Assembly: GCA_027026295.1 (NCBI GenBank)
Contig: JALVOR010000002.1
Coordinates: 1-7,964 of the forward strand
Direction of reading: 5' to 3'
Origin: Anaerolineales bacterium
GTDB lineage: Bacteria; Chloroflexota; Anaerolineae; Anaerolineales; DRMV01
DNA: 7,964 nucleotides
Shown: one piece after another, positions 1 to 5,532 of the stretch
Numbering within the stretch: the first letter of the stretch is position 1
Layout: every line of letters starts with the position of its first letter
The notes under the pieces: generated by a model
The model's database searches: none
Seen by the model: only the letters and a program-made list of their open reading frames with translations
Told to the model about the DNA's origin: nothing
Program-made: the position numbers and the translations under genes

Positions 1-981
1 GTGGAGGGCGGTTTCGGGGTGGCGGGTTTGCCAGAGCGCGGCTGCGGTTACCAGCAAGGCAGGTTGCTGGGGCTGTTCGGGCAAGGCGCTGCGGGCTTCT
101 TCAACGCGGCGGGCGCGGTACAAGGCAAGGACGTGGCGGGCGGTGATGTCGGGGCGTTCGGGCAGGGCGGCGGCGGCCTGTTCCCATGCTGCCAGGGCGG
201 TAGCGATGTCGCCGCTGTGGGTGGCGAGGCGCGCTTGTGAGGCGGCGATTTGCCCGGTGAGGCGACGGGTTTCTTCCCATGCCTGGGAAAGCGCCTGGTG
301 GGCGTCGGTGAACTGCCCGGCGGCGAGGTGGCGGGCCGCGCGTTGCCAGGCAGCATAGGGCGGTGCGGCGTGGCTTTGGGGCAAGTGGGCAGCCGTCAGC
401 GGGGCAATGTCAGGGCGGCTGCCATGCAAATGCCAGAGGGCTTCGGCCTGTTTTTCGGGGGGCAAATCGTGCAGGAATTCAGCAGCGCGCACGGCGTGGA
501 TCTCGGGCGGCAGCGGCTGGCAGAGCAGAGCGTGCAGCGCAGCGGGAATGCCCTGCGGCGCGTCGCCAAGGGCTTTCAGCAACCCCTTAGCGTCGTCGGT
601 TTCTGCCAGTGCACAGGCCAAAGCGGTGTGCCACGCGGCAAGGTCACTGCCTTCGGCAGTCAGGAAAGCAGGCAGATCTTGCCAGTGACCGCTTTCCTGA
701 CGGTGCTGCAACAGGGCTTGTGCCAGCACGGCGGCATCGGCGAGGCTTGTTGGTGGCAGAGGCAAGCCCTCGGCAGGCGGCTGCGCTGTGGCCGCGGCCA
801 GTTTTGCCAGCGCTGCAGGCTGCCAGGCGGCGGGAGTGTTGCTGAAGGTTTCCAGGGCGGTTTGCCCCAGATCGCCGTGCAGGGCTTCCCAGATGAGGGC
901 GTCGTGCATCAGCGCGGCGACTACCCAGGGGAAGGCGTCGGACGGCAAAGTTTGTTGGAGGGAGACAAGGAAAGGGGGCAT
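1..981 (-). CDS. TPR-like helical repeat protein, 5' part only (runs off left edge)
   Basis: Reading the minus strand from the ATG at 981 gives 327 codons with no stop up to base 1, so the gene is cut by the window edge and its C-terminus is missing. Codons are strongly GC-ending (GCC, CTG, CGC), as expected for a real gene here, whereas the plus-strand frames opposite translate to low-complexity glycine/cysteine-rich sequence. The protein is rich in Ala, Leu, Gln and Trp with no signal peptide or membrane helix. From about residue 208 it shows repeating helical pairs of about 30-35 residues with TPR-like spacing (small residue, Gly, Ala, Ala, Pro), clearest at 247-276 and 281-302. TPR proteins are usually protein-binding scaffolds; the partner is unknown. 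The start has no Shine-Dalgarno and lies directly beside an 8-bp tandem repeat, so a later start such as Met25 is possible. Co-transcription with the small membrane protein upstream is likely. Confidence 0.8.
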   Translation of the reverse strand, partial: MPPFLVSLQQTLPSDAFPWVVAALMHDALIWEALHGDLGQTALETFSNTPAAWQPAALAKLAAATAQPPAEGLPLPPTSLADAAVLAQALLQHRQESGHWQDLPAFLTAEGSDLAAWHTALACALAETDDAKGLLKALGDAPQGIPAALHALLCQPLPPEIHAVRAAEFLHDLPPEKQAEALWHLHGSRPDIAPLTAAHLPQSHAAPPYAAWQRAARHLAAGQFTDAHQALSQAWEETRRLTGQIAASQARLATHSGDIATALAAWEQAAAALPERPDITARHVLALYRARRVEEARSALPEQPQQPALLVTAAALWQTRHPETALH

Positions 982-986
982 GTTTT

Positions 987-1050
987 AGTCGGATAGTCGG
1001 GTAGTCGGGTAGTCGGATAGTCAGATAGTCAGATAGTCAGGTGGTCGGGC
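987..1050. repeat. Eight tandem copies of an 8-bp unit
   Basis: Consecutive 8-mers are agtcggat, agtcgggt, agtcgggt, agtcggat, agtcagat, agtcagat, agtcaggt and a degenerate ggtcgggc. The array lies between the stop of the small membrane protein (1053-1055) and the ATG of the TPR-like gene (981), filling almost the whole gap. Because the period is not a multiple of three, the array carries stop codons in all frames of both strands (TAG on plus, TGA in three successive units on minus). Variants alternate at two positions only, which suggests expansion by slippage. Confidence 0.9.
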
Positions 1051-1052
1051 GG

Positions 1053-1373
1053 TTAGAAGACGAGGATGTATTGGTAAGCAAAGTACATGATGCTCAGACC
1101 GAGGACGATGAGGAAAATGGCTGCGCCGGCGGTGGTTTGCACCAGTCTGGTGAGGGCGGTGACCAGCGCTGAGGCGTTGCCAACCAGGCCGGAAGCATCT
1201 TCGACAATGCCTTTTTGGGCGAGGCGGGCAGTGTGGGCTGCCACGCGCTGGATGTCGCGGCTCATCGCGCGGCTGACCAGCACGAACACGCCGAGGGCGA
1301 AGGTGCCCATGCCCAGCAGGAAGACCAGTACGCCAATCCACATACGCAATTGTTCGGGGGTAAGGGTTTGCAT
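1053..1373 (-). CDS. Small two-helix membrane protein of unknown function (106 aa)
   Basis: The frame is open upstream to 1559, but the start at 1373 is chosen because AAGGAG precedes it by six bases on the minus strand and because the upstream extension is low-complexity Pro/Asn/Gln/Thr/Ser sequence. The resulting protein begins MQTLTPEQLRMW. It has one hydrophobic segment at about residues 11-34 and a second at about 83-104, joined by a roughly 48-residue helical linker with basic residues near the first membrane helix (SRAMSRDIQR), suggesting that the linker is cytoplasmic. There is no recognisable catalytic motif or cysteine. I do not recognise the family. It ends next to the 8-bp repeat, beyond which the TPR-like gene starts in the same direction, so the two may be co-transcribed. 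Confidence 0.8.
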   Translation of the reverse strand: MQTLTPEQLRMWIGVLVFLLGMGTFALGVFVLVSRAMSRDIQRVAAHTARLAQKGIVEDASGLVGNASALVTALTRLVQTTAGAAIFLIVLGLSIMYFAYQYILVF

Positions 1374-1504
1374 AGGGCGCTCCTTGAACTGAAGGTTGAT
1401 GTGTTGGTGGAGAGGGTGCAAGAGATGTGCCAGATGGGAGGTGGAAGGTTGATTGGTTGCCTGGCAATTGGTGCTTGGCTGGTTGGGGGAAAGAGGCAAA
1501 GTGG

Positions 1505-1533
1505 CGGTGAAATGGAAGCGGGTGAGATATAAT
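1505..1533 (+). promoter_or_regulatory. Promoter for the 253-aa membrane protein gene
   Basis: A perfect TATAAT lies at 1528-1533, 32 bases before the ATG at 1566. The -35 position (about 1505-1510, cggtga) is a poor match. The complementary strand reads ATTATA, and TTGCCG with an 18-base spacer before TATATC could form a weaker overlapping divergent promoter for the minus-strand genes; that second promoter is speculative. Confidence 0.55.
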
Positions 1534-1565
1534 TTCAGCATCGGGAATTCGGCAAGCAAAATGCT

Positions 1566-2327
1566 ATGGGAGGGCGCGTGGGCCGTTTTACTTCGGAAGA
1601 CATCCGTAACCGCAATCTGGACGCGGACAAAATTGTGCAGAGCACCGCGCTATTGTGTCGCCGCATCCGCGAGCGTTTCCCGGAGCGCGGCATCAATCGG
1701 GTGTGTGCCGATCTGCAGAAAGCAGCCGAGGAAACCAAAGCGCGCGCCGCGTGGATTGCGCGCCCCCATTGGGCGATTCGCTTTGCCATTGTGCTGGTGG
1801 TAGGTCTGCTTTTGGTGCTTACGGCGCGCCTGCTTTTGGTCATTCACCTTGATGTGCGGCAGATCCAGAATTTGAATTTGGTGGATTTCCTGCAGACGTT
1901 GGAAGCGGCCATCAACGACATCATTTTGATTGGCGCTGCCCTTTTCTTTTTCTTCACGGTGGAAAACCGCCTCAAGCGCCGCCGGGCTTTGCAAACCCTC
2001 CACGAATTGCGCTCGTTGGCGCACGTCATTGACATGCACCAGTTGACCAAAGAGCCCTACCGCGCGCTGAAGCGCGGCAAATCGACGGCGTCTTCGCCGG
2101 TGGAAGACATGACGCTCTTCGAACTTTCCCGCTATCTCGATTATTGCAGCGAGATGCTTTCCCTGATTGGGAAAATTTCTGCGTTGTATTTGCAGGAATT
2201 CGACGACCCGGTGGCGTTGGGCGCGGTGAATGAAATTGAGGGGTTGACGACCAACCTTTCCCGCAAAATCTGGCAGAAAATCATGATTGTGCATTCCCTT
2301 GAGGAAGCAGAGAAAGGGAATAACTGA
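1566..2327 (+). CDS. Conserved-looking two-helix membrane protein of unknown function (253 aa)
   Basis: This has a soluble N-terminal region of about 70 residues, two membrane segments at about 71-95 and 115-133, and a C-terminal region of about 120 residues predicted to be helical and cytoplasmic (basic cluster RLKRRRA follows the second helix). The C-terminal part contains patterned, charged stretches (VIDMHQLTKEP at 155-165, DMTLFELSRYLDYCSEML around 181-198, and IWQKIM near 235) that look conserved rather than random. I do not recognise a named domain and assign no function. The start is uncertain: ATG 1566 has no Shine-Dalgarno, whereas GTG at 1578 (residue 5) has GGAGG four bases before it. 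A clear -10 box lies at 1528. The gene ends just before the tRNA-Leu promoter, so it is probably monocistronic. Two long hydrophobic helices and even GC-rich codon use make it a confident coding call. Confidence 0.85.
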   Translation: MGGRVGRFTSEDIRNRNLDADKIVQSTALLCRRIRERFPERGINRVCADLQKAAEETKARAAWIARPHWAIRFAIVLVVGLLLVLTARLLLVIHLDVRQIQNLNLVDFLQTLEAAINDIILIGAALFFFFTVENRLKRRRALQTLHELRSLAHVIDMHQLTKEPYRALKRGKSTASSPVEDMTLFELSRYLDYCSEMLSLIGKISALYLQEFDDPVALGAVNEIEGLTTNLSRKIWQKIMIVHSLEEAEKGNN

Positions 2328-2349
2328 AGGGGAGGCGTTGAAGACGCGG

Positions 2350-2355
2350 TATAAT
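2350..2355 (+). promoter_or_regulatory. -10 box for tRNA-Leu
   Basis: A perfect TATAAT sits 10 bases before the mature tRNA 5' end, placing the start of transcription just upstream of the tRNA. No good -35 is visible: the position 17 bases upstream overlaps the stop codon of the preceding gene. Confidence 0.6.
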
Positions 2356-2365
2356 TGAACGCCGT

Positions 2366-2447
2366 GGGCATGTGGCGGAATTGGCAGACGCGTCAGACTT
2401 AGGATCTGGTGCCGCAAGGCGTGTGGGTTCGAGTCCCACCATGCCCA
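2366..2447 (+). tRNA. tRNA-Leu (anticodon UAG)
   Basis: A full class II cloverleaf can be folded by eye. The acceptor stem is GGGCATG (2366-2372) with CATGCCC (2440-2446), and A2447 is the discriminator. U8-G9 is followed by a D arm with the typical AATTGGCAGAC loop. The anticodon stem TCAGA/TCTGG (one T-G wobble) encloses the loop CTTAGGA, giving anticodon TAG, which reads CUN leucine codons. The long variable arm closes as GCC-GCAA-GGC, as expected for leucine tRNA, and the T arm is GTGGG-TTCGAGT-CCCAC. The 3' CCA is not encoded and must be added after transcription. There is no integrase or flanking direct repeat, so nothing suggests use as an attachment site. Confidence 0.96.
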
Positions 2448-2450
2448 TTG

Positions 2451-2473
2451 CCGGTGGCTGCGCGGGCCACCGG
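2451..2473 (+). terminator. Hairpin after tRNA-Leu, possible terminator
   Basis: A perfect 8-bp stem, CCGGTGGC (2451-2458) with GCCACCGG (2466-2473) around a 7-base loop, starts four bases after the tRNA. It is followed by TGTTATAATT rather than a clean T-run, so it may end the tRNA transcript only weakly or protect and process its 3' end. It also occupies the -35 region of the tig promoter. Confidence 0.5.
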
Positions 2474-2482
2474 TGTTATAAT
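2454..2482 (+). promoter_or_regulatory. Promoter for tig-clpP
   Basis: TATAAT at 2477-2482 is preceded by TGT, an extended -10 arrangement (TGnTATAAT), which would compensate for the poor -35 (gtggct, 2454-2459, 17-base spacer). The predicted leader to the TTG start is about 33 bases. The -35 region lies inside the hairpin that follows tRNA-Leu. Confidence 0.65.
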
Positions 2483-2521
2483 TGTGGTGTTTGTTATGGA
2501 ATCCTATTGTGAGGTAGAGCC

Positions 2522-3976
2522 TTGAAAGTTACAACCGAACTCCGTGATGATCATCAAGTAAATTTGACGCTGGAACTGGATGCCCAGGAACTGGAGCGGG
2601 CGAAACGCCGTGTAGCGCGGGAGTATGCCCGCCGTGTCAAGATTCCTGGATTTCGCCCCGGGAAAGCCCCCTACGAAGTCGTGGCGCGCAAAGTCGGGGA
2701 AGCGACCATTCAGCAGGAAGCCATCGAAGCGTTGCTGGACGAGTATTATCCCAAGGCGCTGGAAGAGGCTGACATCAAGCCCTACGACGCGGGTGCGCTG
2801 GAAGAGGTGGTTTCGACCGACCCGCCGGTGTTCAAACTGGTGGTGCCGTTGGCGATTGACGTGGATCTCGGCGATTACCGCTCGGTGCGGCTTCCCTATG
2901 AGCCGCCGGAAGTGGACGACGAGGAAGTTGATCAGGTACTGGATTCCTACCGCCAGATGTTTGCTACTCTGGAGCCTGTTGACCGCCCGGCTGAGGTAGG
3001 CGATGTGGTTTACGTCAATGTGGAAGCCTACGAAGAGGGCAAGGAAGACGGCGAGCCGCTTTTTGCCGACCAGAACCACCCCCTCTTGATTGAAAAAGAG
3101 CCTCGCGAGGGCGAATGGCCTTACCCCGGCTTCCCCGAAGCCTTCGAGGGTGCGCAAGTGGGTGATACCAAGACCCTGGTTTACACCTACCCCCAAGACG
3201 CCGACGACGAAGACCTGCGCGGCAAAACCGTGGTTTTCAAGGCAGAAGTCACCGAAATCAAGGCACGCTCGGTGCCCGAACTGGACGATGAATTTGTCAA
3301 GAACCTGGGTGATGAAATCGAGAGTGCTGAACAGTTGCGCGAGATGGTGCGCGCGGACCTGCAACAGCGCAAGCAGGCAGCCTACGATGCTGAATATCTG
3401 GAAAAGATGCTCGATGAGATCATCGCTCAGGCGACCCTCAAATATCCGCCGCAGGTGGTGGATGACGAGGTGAACGTCCGCATGGACGAATACAAGGAGG
3501 AAGCCGAGCGGCGCGGCCAGACCTGGAAAGAATATCTGAAAGCCCGCGGCGTGGACGAGGAAACCCTTGCAGCGGAAGTCCGCGAAGAAGTCGAACCGCA
3601 GGTGCGCCGTCGCCTGGTGCTTTCCGCCATTGCCGATGAGGAAGAACTGGAAATTGACGAAAACGAGGTGATGGAAACCGCTCGCCAGAATCTGGTTCAG
3701 ATGCTGGCGTATGTTGACCGCAAGGAAGCCCGCCGCCTGGCGCGCGACCAGCGGTTTGTGCAGGAAATTATTATTTCCACTGCCAGGGATGCCTTGATAG
3801 AAAAAGCCATGGATTTCGTGATTGCGTTGGGCAAAGGCGAAGTGGAAGAAGAGGAAACTGAAACCGAAGAGGCAGCGGAGGCTGAAAGCACAGAGGCTGA
3901 GCCAGAAGTAGCCGGGGCTGAAGCCGAGCCTGAGGCTGCTACCGACGAGGACGAGGAAGTGGACGCCGAGGCATAG
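2522..3976 (+). CDS. tig: Trigger factor, ribosome-associated chaperone and prolyl isomerase
   Basis: Trigger factor docks at the ribosome exit tunnel, holds nascent chains and catalyses prolyl cis-trans isomerisation. The N-terminal ribosome-binding domain (about 1-120) carries the signature [10 protein letters not shown] at residues 41-50, including the GFRxGK loop that contacts ribosomal protein L23. An FKBP-type PPIase domain follows at about 156-246 ([15 protein letters not shown] at its start, [12 protein letters not shown] in the middle), then the helical C-terminal chaperone domain from [13 protein letters not shown] (251) to about 437. The start is TTG at 2522, preceded by GAGG; the conserved MKVTTEL-type N-terminus supports it. 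At 484 residues it is longer than the usual 430-450, the extra being an acidic Glu/Ala/Thr tail at 441-484. It is followed after 31 bases by clpP, the common tig-clp arrangement, and is probably co-transcribed with it from the TATAAT at 2477. Confidence 0.97.
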   Translation: MKVTTELRDDHQVNLTLELDAQELERAKRRVAREYARRVKIPGFRPGKAPYEVVARKVGEATIQQEAIEALLDEYYPKALEEADIKPYDAGALEEVVSTDPPVFKLVVPLAIDVDLGDYRSVRLPYEPPEVDDEEVDQVLDSYRQMFATLEPVDRPAEVGDVVYVNVEAYEEGKEDGEPLFADQNHPLLIEKEPREGEWPYPGFPEAFEGAQVGDTKTLVYTYPQDADDEDLRGKTVVFKAEVTEIKARSVPELDDEFVKNLGDEIESAEQLREMVRADLQQRKQAAYDAEYLEKMLDEIIAQATLKYPPQVVDDEVNVRMDEYKEEAERRGQTWKEYLKARGVDEETLAAEVREEVEPQVRRRLVLSAIADEEELEIDENEVMETARQNLVQMLAYVDRKEARRLARDQRFVQEIIISTARDALIEKAMDFVIALGKGEVEEEETETEEAAEAESTEAEPEVAGAEAEPEAATDEDEEVDAEA

Positions 3977-4007
3977 GCACTCAGCCGCGCAATCAAGGAG
4001 GTGCACC

Positions 4008-4616
4008 ATGCACGACCCCATGGCCGTGATTCCCATGGTGATCGAAAGTTCGGGGCGCGGGGAACGGGCTTACGACATCTATTCCCTGCTGTTGAAAGAG
4101 CGCATTGTGTTTGTGGGCACACCCATCAACGACCAGGTCGCCAACCTGATCGTGGCGCAGTTGCTGTACCTCAATCGCGAAGACCCCGAAGCGCCCATCC
4201 AGATGTACATCAACTCGCCCGGCGGGCAAATTTACGCCGGTTTGGCGATTTACGACACCATGCAGATGATTACCAACCCCATCAGCACCGTGGCCGTGGG
4301 CTTGACGGCTTCCTTTGGCACGGTGTTGCTCACTGCAGGCACCAAAGGCCAGCGTTACGCCTTGCCCCACGCCACCATTCACATGCACCAGCCGCTGGGA
4401 GGCGCGCAGGGGCAGGCTTCCGACATTGAAATTCAGGCCAAGGAAATCCTGCGCCTGCGGGAGCGCCTGAACGAGATTCTGGCGCACCACACCGGCCAGC
4501 CGCTGGAAGCCATCGAACGCGACACCGAGCGCGATTACTACATGAGCGCGCAGGAGGCGGCAGACTACGGCCTGGTGGACAAGGTGCTCGAACCGCCCCC
4601 CAAGGCGGAACTCTAA
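4008..4616 (+). CDS. clpP: ATP-dependent Clp protease proteolytic subunit
   Basis: ClpP forms a cytoplasmic 14-subunit serine protease chamber that degrades proteins unfolded by a Clp ATPase such as ClpX or ClpC. The 202-residue protein has the full family layout: [16 protein letters not shown] near the N-terminus, [19 protein letters not shown] in the middle, [16 protein letters not shown] for the handle region, and [15 protein letters not shown] at the end. The catalytic triad is intact: Ser102 in TASFGT, His127 in MHQPLGG and Asp176 in RDTERD, at the same 25- and 49-residue spacings as in the E. coli and B. subtilis enzymes. The nucleophile motif reads ASFGT rather than the usual ASMGA/S. 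ATG 4008 has a strong AAGGAGGTG five bases upstream; Met5 or Met10 could be the mature N-terminus. It follows tig by 31 bases and is closed by a terminator. No clpX follows. Confidence 0.97.
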   Translation: MHDPMAVIPMVIESSGRGERAYDIYSLLLKERIVFVGTPINDQVANLIVAQLLYLNREDPEAPIQMYINSPGGQIYAGLAIYDTMQMITNPISTVAVGLTASFGTVLLTAGTKGQRYALPHATIHMHQPLGGAQGQASDIEIQAKEILRLRERLNEILAHHTGQPLEAIERDTERDYYMSAQEAADYGLVDKVLEPPPKAEL

Positions 4617-4627
4617 CCGCAAACACC

Positions 4628-4663
4628 CACCGCGTCGGGCGATGCCCCGGCGCGGTGTCTTTT
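4628..4663 (+). terminator. Rho-independent terminator after clpP
   Basis: CACCGCG (4628-4634) pairs with CGCGGTG (4651-4657), and the stem continues inward with CGGGC against GCCC(C)G around a short loop. TCTTTT (4658-4663) follows. The T-run ends exactly where the Shine-Dalgarno AGGAG of the next gene begins. Confidence 0.8.
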
Positions 4664-4677
4664 AGGAGCAACACAGG

Positions 4678-5532
4678 ATGATACGCGCTTTGCTTTTGGA
4701 TATGGACGGCGTGCTGTGGCGCGGCGCGCAGCCCTTGGGTGATCTCCCCGCCCTCTTTGAGCAAATTGCCGCCTTGAATTTGCAGGTGGTGTTCATCACC
4801 AACAACGCCACCCGCTCGGTAGCGCAGTATGTGGAACGGCTGCATGGGCTGGGCGTGCCGGTGCAGCCTGAGCAGGTGCTCAACTCGGCCTTGGCGGCTG
4901 CTCAGGCCTTGCGGGAAGCCTTCCCTGGCGGCGCACGCGTGCACGTGCTCGGCGAAGGCGGCTTGCGCGCCACCCTCGCCGAAGCGGGATTTCGTATAGC
5001 CAATTCAGGGTTGGACGAAAAGGAAGGCGACAATAGCAGCAGAGCACCCGTCCGCCCCGACGCCGTGGTGGTGGCGTTAGACCGCGAATGCACCTACCGC
5101 AAACTGCGGGAAGCCACCCTGCACATCCGCAACGGCGCGCTGTTCATCGGTACCAACCCCGACCGGACGTTCCCCACGCCCGAAGGGCTGGTGCCGGGGG
5201 CGGGGGCCATTATTGCCGCCCTGGAAGCTGCCACCGACCAGCCCGCCCGCATTGTGGGCAAACCCCAGCCGCTGCTCTTCCGTATGGCGCTGGAACGCTT
5301 GGGCATTGCCCCCGACGAAGCCCTGGTGGTGGGTGACCGTCTGGAAACCGACATCGCCGGTGGGCAGGCCGCTGGCTGCCGCACCGCATTGGTGCTTTCG
5401 GGCGTGACTACGCAGGAGCAGGCCATGGTGTGGGAACCCGCCCCCGGCCTGATAGCCCCTGACCTTACTGCCGTGGTCGCTTTCCTCGCCCGCGAGCGCG
5501 CCTGGCAGGGGAAGCGCGTCGTTGCACCATGA
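4678..5532 (+). CDS. HAD-IIA family sugar/glycolate-type phosphatase (NagD-like)
   Basis: The four HAD motifs are all present: motif I DMDGVLW (nucleophile Asp8, acid/base Asp10), motif II TNN (41-43), motif III Lys195 in GKPQP, and motif IV GDRLETDI (Asp220, Asp225, Mg2+ ligands). The TNNATRS and GTNPDRTFPTPEGLVPGAG sequences and the roughly 130-residue cap between motifs II and III place it in HAD-IIA, which includes NagD, 4-nitrophenyl phosphatase and phosphoglycolate phosphatase. Its substrate cannot be read from sequence; family members are cytoplasmic and hydrolyse small phosphoesters. The length, 284 residues, is about 20 longer than typical, partly from a hydrophilic cap insertion at about 111-126. 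The ATG has AGGAG nine bases upstream. The gene's stop overlaps the rlmN start (ATGA, 5529-5532), indicating coupled translation. No own promoter fits between the clpP terminator and its leader. Confidence 0.92.
   Translation: MIRALLLDMDGVLWRGAQPLGDLPALFEQIAALNLQVVFITNNATRSVAQYVERLHGLGVPVQPEQVLNSALAAAQALREAFPGGARVHVLGEGGLRATLAEAGFRIANSGLDEKEGDNSSRAPVRPDAVVVALDRECTYRKLREATLHIRNGALFIGTNPDRTFPTPEGLVPGAGAIIAALEAATDQPARIVGKPQPLLFRMALERLGIAPDEALVVGDRLETDIAGGQAAGCRTALVLSGVTTQEQAMVWEPAPGLIAPDLTAVVAFLARERAWQGKRVVAP

Noticed and set aside
250..996. A 248-codon plus-strand frame at the left end
   Set aside because: Its Gly/Gln/Arg-rich translation has no domain features, while the minus-strand frame opposite is open for 327 codons with coding-like codon use and TPR-like spacing.
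987..1050. CRISPR array
   Set aside because: The units are 8 bp, contiguous and lack spacers.
1374..1559. N-terminal extension of the 106-residue membrane protein
   Set aside because: It is low-complexity sequence and a good AAGGAG precedes the internal Met at 1373.
1650..2417. A 255-codon minus-strand frame crossing the two-helix membrane protein gene and the tRNA
   Set aside because: It runs through a certain tRNA, is in register with the plus-strand gene and has low-complexity His/Gln/Arg content.
2366..2500. tRNA-Leu as an integration site for a mobile element
   Set aside because: There is no integrase, no repeated tRNA 3' end and no break in gene content downstream.
3763..3778. Inverted repeat GGAAAT-TATT-ATTTCC within tig
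   Set aside because: It is short, inside a conserved coding region and has no T-run; probably chance.
2504..4036. A 510-codon open frame on the minus strand, opposite tig
   Set aside because: It is in exact register with tig, so it stays open simply because tig lacks TTA, CTA and TCA codons; its translation is Phe/His/Gly-rich with no known domain.
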